The notes beneath the pieces were generated by a model. That model saw only the letters and a list, made by a program, of their open reading frames with translations, had not been told where the DNA came from and searched no databases. Positions 52,147 to 59,494 of a stretch of 64,000 nucleotides of DNA are shown here, piece by piece; positions within the stretch are counted from its first letter, which is position 1; every line of letters begins with the position of its first letter. The stretch is taken from positions 310,001 through 374,000 of the forward strand of contig NZ_JADLRJ010000008.1 in NCBI RefSeq assembly GCF_015477355.1, written 5' to 3'. This stretch comes from Nocardia blacklockiae. Its GTDB lineage: Bacteria > Actinomycetota > Actinomycetes > Mycobacteriales > Mycobacteriaceae. Position numbers and translations under genes: made by a program.

Positions 52147-52610
52147 ACCCGCAGTATCTCCGCGCGGCCGCCGCGGCAAAGGCTCGAAACCCCTGGTTAT
52201 CCACAGAATTCGGTGGTCATCCACAGGATGGTCCGGCAGGACAACGTGATGTCCGCGCCCCGCTCGCCGGTGTCCTATCGATCGCCGGGTCCCGAAATCA
52301 TCCCCAACTCCGCGTTCCGGCGGGCGGCCTGTGGGTAGACCCTGTGGACAAGGTCGCGACGGAATGCGCCCGGTACCAACCATTTCCGTCGTTCGCGACA
52401 TTCCGGGCCTGTGACATCTCACGAGCCGACGCCGTCTCGCGCCGTGCGGCCGAAATGTGTGGTTCACAACGCGATCGGCCCGAACGCGGTGATTTCTCCA
52501 GATCATCGGGGGCACCGGGTGACAGCGGGCATTCGTGGGAAAACAATGGTTGATCCCGCGGAAGAGCCCGCGCGGTCGGCCCGGCCCCGGATTCGCTGCA
52601 AAGGAGCACT
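52147..52610. other. Intergenic region with DnaA-box-like sites
   Basis: This 464-bp gap separates the divergent ThiF-like and MaoC genes. I see no convincing gene. It contains the DnaA-box-like cluster at 52197-52351 and presumably both promoters. Confidence 0.5.
52197..52351. promoter_or_regulatory. Cluster of DnaA-box-like sequences
   Basis: TTATCCACA at 52197-52205 is the exact consensus DnaA box. TCATCCACA at 52217-52225 differs by one base. TTGTCCACA on the minus strand (52343-52351) is the form common in actinobacteria. A further near-match, TTATCCACC, lies at 51101-51109. No replication gene is nearby. Confidence 0.5.
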
Positions 52611-53633
52611 ATGGGAAGCGCATCCGTCGACGTCCCGCACGTGGCATCGAACGAACAACTACGGTCCCGCAACACCTTCACCGTGGACGCCGAGCGCATC
52701 CGTGACTACGCGCGCGCGATCGGCAACGGCGATCCCATCCACCTGGACGAATCCGTCGCCGCCGCGCGGGGTTTCGGCGCGCTGGTGGCCCCGCCGACCT
52801 TCGCCACCATGGTGTGGATGCGCGCGGAGGAGGAGACGCTGGCGGCGATGGTGCCGGGCTTCCACACCGGCCGCATCCTGCACGCCGACCGCGCCCTGGA
52901 CATCGTGCGCCCGCTGCTGGACGGCGACCGGGTCAGCTGCGACGTCCACTTCGAGTCGTTCCGGCACTACCGCGACTACGACATCGTCTCGATGGTGACC
53001 ACCCTGCGCGACCACGAGGGACAGATCGTCGTGGTCGGCTCCTCGACACTGCTCGTGCGCGCGCAACGGATCTGCGCCCAGCACCCGGGCGTGAGCGGGT
53101 ACGACCGCGGCCTCGAACTCGTTCCGGCCCGGCACCGGGCCCGCGTGCCCGGCTTCGGCGAGCGCCTGCCGGTCCGGCCGCGCGGGGGGCACACCGGCAC
53201 GCCGCGGCCGACCGTCGACTTCACCACGCTGCGCGTCGGATACGAGCTGCCGGTCCGGCAGCACGCGCTCGCGCCCTCGGACGTCATGCAGCACGCGAGT
53301 GTGGTCGGCGCACCCGGCGGTCTCGCCGTCGAGGACCGGCTGCCCGCCACGCCGCCGGGCGGCCCGACGCCGGGCATGCTCACCCTCGGCCTGGCCGCGG
53401 GCTACCTCTCGTCGTGGCTGGGTGATCCGACCGCGGTGACCAAGTACCGCGTGCAGTACGCGCCCAAGCTGCACTATCTGCCGATCGGCACCGGCGACCC
53501 CACTTCGATCGAGTTCCGCGGCCGGGTGACCTGGCTCAACCCCGTGCGGCGCGGCGCGACCGTCGTCATCGACGCGACGGCCAAGGGCCGCAAGCTGTTC
53601 GGGTACGCGACGGCGGAGATCCGCTTCGCCTGA
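52611..53633 (+). CDS. MaoC-type (R)-hydratase with two hot-dog domains
   Basis: The 340-residue double-hot-dog protein has an N-terminal dehydratase-like half (FTVDAERIRDYARAIGNGDP, GALVAPPTFATMVWM) and a C-terminal half (LRVGYELPVRQHALAPSDVM, LGLAAGYLSSWLGDP). It probably hydrates or dehydrates a 2-enoyl/3-hydroxyacyl-CoA or ACP thioester. The two-domain layout resembles fused HadA-HadB or Htd proteins of mycolata. It is divergent from the ThiF-like gene and convergent with the sigma-factor gene. Confidence 0.78.
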   Translation: MGSASVDVPHVASNEQLRSRNTFTVDAERIRDYARAIGNGDPIHLDESVAAARGFGALVAPPTFATMVWMRAEEETLAAMVPGFHTGRILHADRALDIVRPLLDGDRVSCDVHFESFRHYRDYDIVSMVTTLRDHEGQIVVVGSSTLLVRAQRICAQHPGVSGYDRGLELVPARHRARVPGFGERLPVRPRGGHTGTPRPTVDFTTLRVGYELPVRQHALAPSDVMQHASVVGAPGGLAVEDRLPATPPGGPTPGMLTLGLAAGYLSSWLGDPTAVTKYRVQYAPKLHYLPIGTGDPTSIEFRGRVTWLNPVRRGATVVIDATAKGRKLFGYATAEIRFA

Positions 53634-53654
53634 GCGCGTACTCCGAACCGCGCC

Positions 53655-54608
53655 TCAGCCGAGCAACCCGTCCAGCACCCGCGTGCTGGCGGGCTTGCGG
53701 AGCTTGGCCATGCTCTTGGTCTCGATCTGCCGGATGCGCTCGCGCGAGACGCCCAGGATCCGGCCGACCTGCTCCAGCGTGCGGGGTTCGGTGCCGTCGA
53801 GGCCGTACCGCAGCACCAGCACCTGGGCCTCGCGTTCGGCCAGGGTGGCCAGGACGGCCGCGAGCCGGCCGCGGGTCAGGGAGGCGGCGACGGTCTCCGC
53901 GGGATCCGGCGAGTCGTCGGCGATGAGCGCGCCGAGTTCGGTGTCGTCGTCGCCGACCTGCAGGTGCAGCGAGATCGGCTCGCGCGCGTGGCGCAGCACC
54001 TCGCGGACCTTCTCGACGGTCAGGTCCAGCTCGGCGGCCAGCTCGTCCTCGGTGGCCTGCCGGCCGAGTTGCTGGTCCAGGGTGCGCTGGGCGCGGGTGA
54101 TCCGGTGCAGGACCTCGGCCACGTGGGCGGGCAGGCGGATGGCGCGGCTCTTGTCGTCGATGGCGCGGCCGACGGCCTGCTTGATCCACCAGGTGGCGTA
54201 GGTGGAGAACTTGAGCCCGCGGTGGTGGTCGAACTTCTCCACCGCGCGGATCAGGCCCAGGGTGCCCTCCTGCACGAGATCCAGCAGCGACATGCCCGCG
54301 GGCGCGGGGTAGCGCTTGGCGATCGAGACGACCAGCCGCAGGTTGGCCTCGATCATGTGGTCCTTGGCGCTGCGGCCCGAGCGCGCCGCGCGCGTCAATT
54401 CGCGGCGCTCGTCCACGGTGAGTTGTGCTCCGTCCGTAGCGTTTTCGGCCAGCCGGCGCTCGGCGTCCAGGCCGGCGGCCATCCGCTCGCCGAGTTCGAA
54501 CTCCTGCTCGGCGGTGAGCAGGGCGGTGCGTCCGATGCGATGCAGGTAGTCCCGGACCGGATCCGTGCTGACGGCCGCCGAACGGTCGGTGGTGGGGCGA
54601 AAAGTCAC
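53655..54608 (-). CDS. Group 2 sigma-70 factor (SigB-like)
   Basis: The 317-residue primary-like sigma factor lacks region 1.1. Region 1.2 begins TDPVRDYLHRIGRTALLTAE; region 2 includes ANLRLVVSIAKRYPAPAG, MSLLDLVQEGTLGLIRAVEK and FSTYATWWIKQAVGRAIDD; region 4.2 is TLEQVGRILGVSRERIRQIE. GTG 54608 has GGAGG about 5 bp upstream. It is divergent from an ArsR gene. It is distinct enough from mycobacterial SigB, as I remember it, that I leave it unnamed. Confidence 0.88.
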   Translation of the reverse strand: MTFRPTTDRSAAVSTDPVRDYLHRIGRTALLTAEQEFELGERMAAGLDAERRLAENATDGAQLTVDERRELTRAARSGRSAKDHMIEANLRLVVSIAKRYPAPAGMSLLDLVQEGTLGLIRAVEKFDHHRGLKFSTYATWWIKQAVGRAIDDKSRAIRLPAHVAEVLHRITRAQRTLDQQLGRQATEDELAAELDLTVEKVREVLRHAREPISLHLQVGDDDTELGALIADDSPDPAETVAASLTRGRLAAVLATLAEREAQVLVLRYGLDGTEPRTLEQVGRILGVSRERIRQIETKSMAKLRKPASTRVLDGLLG

Positions 54609-54848
54609 GAAGGCCTCCGGGTGCGAGTGCGGCTGTGGGCTGTTCGGTGTGGACGGCCGGTGGGCGGACCCGCCGACGGCGCTGATCCGCCCGGCTCGTC
54701 CTCGGCGGCCGGGAATTCGCAGCGGTGCGGCGATGGTGTGCTCCATCCTACCGGCGTGAATTCCCTTGCACCGGGCCTCGTTCCAAGCCGCGGCGGGCCC
54801 GCCCCACCGTCCCGGGAAAAGTCGGTGACCACTCGGTATGGTGTGATC

Positions 54849-55181
54849 ATGGCGCAAACGGTGGCCGCACCCGATCCCGACCTGGTGCGTGCGTTGCGGG
54901 CGCTGGCCAATCCGCTGCGGCTTCAGCTGCTGGCCTGGCTGCGCGACCCCGAACAGCACTTCCCGGTGGAACGGGCGATCGCCGACATGAACGAGGTCGG
55001 CGTCTGTGTGAGCCACATCCAGGAGAAGGTCGGGCTGGCGCAGTCCACCGTCTCGGCCTATCTGGCCGAACTCGAGCGGGCCGGCCTGGTGCGGTCGACC
55101 CGGGTGGGGAAGTGGACCCACTACAAGCGCGACGAGGAGCGCATCGCTCAGCTCGTCGCCGAACTGGGGCAGACGCTCTAG
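54849..55181 (+). CDS. ArsR-family regulator
   Basis: This 110-residue winged-helix regulator contains LVRALRALANPLRLQLLAWL, recognition helix region KVGLAQSTVSAYLAELERAGL and wing RVGKWTHYKRDEE. The metal-type CVC pair is absent; a single Cys lies in VGVCVSHI. It is followed after about 120 bp by an LLM oxidoreductase gene, which has palindromes at its promoter that this protein could bind. Confidence 0.85.
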   Translation: MAQTVAAPDPDLVRALRALANPLRLQLLAWLRDPEQHFPVERAIADMNEVGVCVSHIQEKVGLAQSTVSAYLAELERAGLVRSTRVGKWTHYKRDEERIAQLVAELGQTL

Positions 55182-55249
55182 CGCTTCTCCGGCGAAGCTC
55201 GCCGATCTCCCTCGACCGGGAACATATCGCGCATTTCCGATGGTTCTAG

Positions 55250-55281
55250 TATCGTACTTCCACGATATGACGATGCGTCAT
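55250..55281. promoter_or_regulatory. Two adjacent palindromes before the LLM oxidoreductase gene
   Basis: TATCGT-N6-ACGATA (55250-55267) is followed immediately by ATGACG-N3-CGTCAT (55267-55281). Both are perfect 6-bp inverted arms. They lie 20-50 bp before ATG 55300. An ArsR-type repressor encoded just upstream is the obvious candidate. Confidence 0.5.
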
Positions 55282-55299
55282 CGCACCGAGGAGATCTGT

Positions 55300-56169
55300 A
55301 TGGGCACCATCGACGGCCTGGACCTGGGCACCTACGGCATCTACACCTTCGACTTCGAACACCTGCCCCCGGCCCGGATGCGCGAAACGCTCCGGGAACT
55401 GGAGGAACAGGGCTGGCGCGCGTTCTGGTTTCCCGAGGTCGGCGGGCTCGAGGCGCTGACCCAGGCCGGGCACCTGCTCGCCGCCACCGAACGCCTGCAC
55501 ATCGTCAACGCCATCGCGCGGATCGGGCAGCGGACGCCGGGCGCGACGCACAGCGGCGCCAGGTTGCTGGCCGAGGCCTACCCCGATCGGCACGTGCTCG
55601 GGCTCGGCGTCGGCGACATGGCGGGGAAGCCGCTGGCGGCCATGGCCACGTACCTCGACGAGCTGGACGCGCTGGCGGGGCGGACCCCGATCCGTCGCGT
55701 GCTGGCCGCCTACGGGCCCAAGATGCTGGAGCTGGCCCGTGATCGCGCGGACGGTGCGCACACCTACCACGTGCCCGTGGCGCACACCGCGCAGGCACGA
55801 GAGATATTGGGTCCCAACAGTTTCCTGGGCGTCGAGCACGCGGTGCTGTTCGAGACCGACCCGGACCGGGCGCGCGAGATCGCCCGCGAGCACCTGGTGC
55901 CCTACCTGAGCACGCCCTACAACCTCGCCAAGTTCCACCGCCTGGGCTACACCGAGGCCGACACCTCCGGCGGCGGCAGCGACCGCCTCGTCGACGACCT
56001 GGTGTTCTGGGGCGAGCCCGACAGCATCGCCGCCCGCCTCCGCGCCCACGTCGAGGCAGGCGCCGACCACGTCGCGGTGCAGGTCATCGGCATCGAGCCG
56101 GGGCAGACGGCGGTCGCCCAATGGCGCACCCTCGCCGAAATCCTTCTCCCACAACCCATCCCCGCCTGA
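55300..56169 (+). CDS. LLM-class (F420-dependent-type) oxidoreductase
   Basis: The 289-residue luciferase-like monooxygenase fold contains LRELEEQGWRAFWFPEVGG, RLHIVNAIARIGQRTPG, RHVLGLGVGDMAGKPL and a C-terminal ADHVAVQVIG. Actinobacterial members of this subfamily often use coenzyme F420, but the cofactor cannot be read from the sequence. GAGGAGA precedes ATG 55300. It is probably controlled by the upstream ArsR protein. Confidence 0.85.
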   Translation: MGTIDGLDLGTYGIYTFDFEHLPPARMRETLRELEEQGWRAFWFPEVGGLEALTQAGHLLAATERLHIVNAIARIGQRTPGATHSGARLLAEAYPDRHVLGLGVGDMAGKPLAAMATYLDELDALAGRTPIRRVLAAYGPKMLELARDRADGAHTYHVPVAHTAQAREILGPNSFLGVEHAVLFETDPDRAREIAREHLVPYLSTPYNLAKFHRLGYTEADTSGGGSDRLVDDLVFWGEPDSIAARLRAHVEAGADHVAVQVIGIEPGQTAVAQWRTLAEILLPQPIPA

Positions 56170-56183
56170 CTGCTGCCGGGGGG

Positions 56184-57590
56184 TCAGGCCTCGTCGCCGG
56201 AATCGTTGTCCGGCTTGTCCTTTCCCTTCTCCTTCGCTTCGCGCTGGGCGCGCTCGCGGGCCTCGGTCTCGGCCAGCTGGGCGAGCGGGTCGTCGAAAGC
56301 GTCTGTGCCGCCGCCGATCACGCCGTCGATGAAGCCGGCCGGGTTGTCCAGGTCGGCGGAGCTGGGGAGCAGGTCGGGGTGGGCCCAGACGGCGTCGCGG
56401 GATTCGGTGCCGGCGTCGGTGGTGAGGCGGCGCCACAGGGTGGCGGCCTCACGCAGCTTGCGGGGCCGCAGCTCCAGGCCGACCAGGGTGGCGAAGGTCT
56501 GTTCGGCGGGACCGCCGGTGGCGCGGCGGCGGCGCAGCGTTTCCGCCAGCGCGCCCGCGCCGGGCAGCCGGTCGCCCACGGCGTCGGTCACCACGACCTC
56601 CACCCAGCCCTCGATCAGGGCCAGCAGGGTTTCCAGCCGGTCCAGCGCGGCCTTCTGCTCGGGCGTGGTCTGCGGTTCGAAGGTGCCCTGCGAGAGCAGT
56701 TCCTCCAGCTTCGACGGGTCGGTCAGCGACATCGGGTCGATGTTCTGGGCCGCCTCCTCGATCGCCGAGAAATCCATCCGGATGCCGCGCGCGTAATCCT
56801 CCACCGCGCCCAGCACCTGCTGACGCAGCCACGGCACGTGCGCGAACAACCGCTGGTGCGCGGCCTCGCGGGCGGCCAGGTAGACCAGGATCTCGCTCTC
56901 CGGCCGCTCCAGGCCCTTGCTGAATTCCGTGACGGCCGCGGGCAGCAGCGCCGCGGTGCCGGTGGGGCCCAGCGGCAGGCCGATGTCGGTGGAGGTCAGC
57001 ACCTCTCCGGCCAGCTGGCCCAGCGCCTGCCCGAGCTGCGAGCCGAACGCCAGCCCGCCCATCTGACCCAGCATGCCGATCATCGGCGCGGCGAACTCCT
57101 TGGCCTCCTCCGGCAGGGTCGACGTCCACATGCCCGACACCTGCTGGGCCACCGGGTCGCACAGCCGCCGCCAGGTCGGCAGCGTCTCCTCGATCCAGTC
57201 GTTGGGTGTCCAGGCCACGGTCTTCGTCGCGCCCGCGGGCAGCGTCGTGGCCGCGTCGAGCCACAGTTCCGCCAGATGCGCCGCATCGGACACCGCCCGC
57301 TGCGTGCTCGGCGACACCGGCTCGACGCGCGAGCCGAGCTGCTGGCGGGCCAGCCGCTTGGCGATGTCGTAGTTCACCGGACCACCCGACTGGGCGCCCG
57401 GCTGACCGATATTCGAGAACATCTGACCCAGCGAGGTCAGCATCTGCCCGAGCTGCGACGGATCGAACCCGCCCGCGCCCGGACCTCCGATCCCGAACGG
57501 ATTGTTCGCGCCGGAACCGGACTGATCGTCCCGCCGGTCGCGGTCGGGATCGTCATCGCGGTTCGAGAATCCGAATGGCACGTCGCTCAT
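56184..57590 (-). CDS. Zincin-type protein (DUF2342-like, Rv3195 homologue)
   Basis: The 468-residue protein of the actinobacterial zincin-like family has a Gly/Asn-rich start, a conserved core RLARQQLGSRVEPVSPSTQR, the metal-motif-like stretch YLAAREAAHQRLFAHVPWLR and ALIEGWVEVVVTDAVG. The canonical HExxH is degenerate (E-A-A-H), so proteolytic activity is uncertain. The C-terminus is a charged tail. It is divergent from the PDZ-Lon protease gene, matching the mycobacterial order. Confidence 0.8.
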   Translation of the reverse strand: MSDVPFGFSNRDDDPDRDRRDDQSGSGANNPFGIGGPGAGGFDPSQLGQMLTSLGQMFSNIGQPGAQSGGPVNYDIAKRLARQQLGSRVEPVSPSTQRAVSDAAHLAELWLDAATTLPAGATKTVAWTPNDWIEETLPTWRRLCDPVAQQVSGMWTSTLPEEAKEFAAPMIGMLGQMGGLAFGSQLGQALGQLAGEVLTSTDIGLPLGPTGTAALLPAAVTEFSKGLERPESEILVYLAAREAAHQRLFAHVPWLRQQVLGAVEDYARGIRMDFSAIEEAAQNIDPMSLTDPSKLEELLSQGTFEPQTTPEQKAALDRLETLLALIEGWVEVVVTDAVGDRLPGAGALAETLRRRRATGGPAEQTFATLVGLELRPRKLREAATLWRRLTTDAGTESRDAVWAHPDLLPSSADLDNPAGFIDGVIGGGTDAFDDPLAQLAETEARERAQREAKEKGKDKPDNDSGDEA

Positions 57591-57631
57591 AACCCTCAGG
57601 CTACGCGGACGGCCACGGGAGAGCCGCTACT

Positions 57632-58666
57632 GTGTTGCGGGTGAATCGTCGGATCCTCACGCTGCTGGCTGCCCTGATTCCCGTTCTCGTGCTCGGTGTC
57701 GTGGGCAGCGCCGTCACGGTGCCGTTCGTCGCGCTGGGGCCCGGTCCCACCTTCAATACGCTGGGTGACGTAGAGGGCAAACAGGTCGTCGACGTGCAGG
57801 GCGCACCGGTGGATCCGACGGCGGGCAACTTGAACATGACGACGGTCTCCGTTCGCGACGGGCTGAATATCTTCGAGGCGTTCGTGCTGTGGGCCGACGG
57901 CCGTTACGGCCTGGTGCCGCGGTCGGAGGTCTACCCGCCGGGCGTGCCGCGTGACCAGATCGACAAATCCAACGAGCAGGACTTCAAGGACTCCGAGGAC
58001 AACGCCGAACTCGCGGCGCTGCACTTCCTGAAGTATCCGACGACGGTCCGGCTGCGCACGGTCGCCGAGGACGGCCCGGCCAACGGCGTGCTGCGCAAGG
58101 GCGACGTGGTGGTGAGCGTGGGAGGCAAGCCGGTCGCCACGGCCACCGACGTGGTGGAGGCGGTGCGGGCGGCCAAGCCCGACACCGTGGTGCCGATGGT
58201 GGTGCGCCGCGACGGCGCCGAGCAGACCCTCGAGGTGAAGCTGGGCGCGCGCCCGGACGACAACAGCAAGGGCTACCTCGGCGTGACACCGGAGGAGGTG
58301 CCGCAGGGCCCGCTGGACGTCACCTTCAATCTGGCCGACATCGGCGGCCCGTCCGCGGGCCTGATGTTCAGCTTGGCGATGATCGACAAGCTGAGCCCCG
58401 GGCAGCTCAACGGCGGCAAGTTCATCGCCGGCACCGGCACCATCGACCCGACCGGCAAGGTCGGCCCGATCGGCGGCATCCAGTACAAGATGATCGCCGC
58501 GCGCGAGGCCGGCGCCGAGACCTTCCTGGTCCCCGCCGACAACTGCAACGAGGCGCGCCAGCGCATCCCCGCCGGCCTGAAGCTGGTGAAGGTCGAAACC
58601 CTCACCGGCGCAGTGCAATCCCTCGACGACCTGAACGCGGGACGCGACACCGTCGGCTGCGGGTAG
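57632..58666 (+). CDS. Membrane-anchored PDZ-Lon (S16) protease
   Basis: The 344-residue protein has an N-terminal transmembrane anchor (RRILTLLAALIPVLVLGVVG), an extracytoplasmic region, a PDZ domain (ANGVLRKGDVVVSVGGKPVA) and a C-terminal Lon-type S16 protease domain. The catalytic Ser241 is in IGGPSAGLMFSLAM and the Lys286 in GGIQYKMIAAREAG. It corresponds to Rv3194c. GTG 57632 and GTG 57641 are both possible starts; a GGGAGAG site lies upstream of both. Confidence 0.9.
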   Translation: MLRVNRRILTLLAALIPVLVLGVVGSAVTVPFVALGPGPTFNTLGDVEGKQVVDVQGAPVDPTAGNLNMTTVSVRDGLNIFEAFVLWADGRYGLVPRSEVYPPGVPRDQIDKSNEQDFKDSEDNAELAALHFLKYPTTVRLRTVAEDGPANGVLRKGDVVVSVGGKPVATATDVVEAVRAAKPDTVVPMVVRRDGAEQTLEVKLGARPDDNSKGYLGVTPEEVPQGPLDVTFNLADIGGPSAGLMFSLAMIDKLSPGQLNGGKFIAGTGTIDPTGKVGPIGGIQYKMIAAREAGAETFLVPADNCNEARQRIPAGLKLVKVETLTGAVQSLDDLNAGRDTVGCG

Positions 58667-58669
58667 GAG

Positions 58670-59275
58670 CTACTCCTCGGGCTCGTTCTCGAGCGTGTGC
58701 CGCAGGGCCTCCACGAGATTCGTCGCCAGGTTGGGGGCGGTGCGCAGGTCCAGGTCGGCGAACGGGTCGTCCTCGTCCTCGTCGGGACGGACCTGCAGCA
58801 GGCTCAGGGAGACGCCGTCGCGCAGCGCGCCGACGAACAGGCGGGCGTCGCGTCGACCCGGATGGGTGACCGCGGCGTCGCGGCCCGCGCGGTCGGCGGC
58901 GTCGCGGTCGGCCAGCAGCGGGGCGATGGCGTCGTCGAGGGTCTGCTCGGCCGAGGGCGGCAGCACCACGATCTGCTGCACCAGCACGCAACCCGCCACC
59001 GCGGGCGGCCAGCTCGTGGTGGCCAGGAATTCGTCGAGCGCCATCTGGTCGCCGCGCAGGTCGTCCGGAAGCGGTTCCTGCGCAATGGGAGTCAGCTCCG
59101 CGCCGTCGGCGAGCTGATCCTCCAGCGTCGGCTCGGCCGCCACCAGGTCCGCCGTCGGCACCAGTGCGAACAGCTGCGGCGGCCGATCCCACCCTTCGCC
59201 GTCGGCGTACTCGGCCACTTCGCGGATGCAGCGGTACAGGGCGGTGGAGGGGTTCACGAGGGTCACGGCCGACAC
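58670..59275 (-). CDS. PPA1309-like conserved protein
   Basis: The 201-residue protein is of a small actinobacterial family that sits beside UPF0182 genes. Visible stretches are ALYRCIREVAEYADGEGWDR, MALDEFLATTSWPPAVAGCV and the acidic RPDEDEDDPFADLDLRT near the end. Its function is unknown. GTG 59275 or GTG 59266 may start it; the latter lies about 8 bp after an AAGG. It converges on the PDZ-Lon gene (3 bp between stops). Confidence 0.72.
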   Translation of the reverse strand: MSAVTLVNPSTALYRCIREVAEYADGEGWDRPPQLFALVPTADLVAAEPTLEDQLADGAELTPIAQEPLPDDLRGDQMALDEFLATTSWPPAVAGCVLVQQIVVLPPSAEQTLDDAIAPLLADRDAADRAGRDAAVTHPGRRDARLFVGALRDGVSLSLLQVRPDEDEDDPFADLDLRTAPNLATNLVEALRHTLENEPEE

Positions 59276-59494
59276 CTTAGGGCCTGCCCGGCGACACGAG
59301 TGCACACACCTGACCAACACTCCGGCGGCCCGGTCCGGACGGCCCGCGACGCACTCGGGCAGGGACTGTGATCCAATCCGACCCGTTTTACGTAGAGTGG
59401 GGCGCGAGAGACGGTCCGCAGGGACCTCCGCAACATCGGACTGCGGTGCGCCGGCCGGGAAGTCGCGCACCGCCGGACCTGGGAGAGTGGCATC

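Noticed and set aside
51286-52204. A precursor peptide or YcaO partner for the ThiF-like protein
   Set aside because: No small Cys/Ser-rich ORF with a ribosome-binding site and no YcaO motif is visible nearby.
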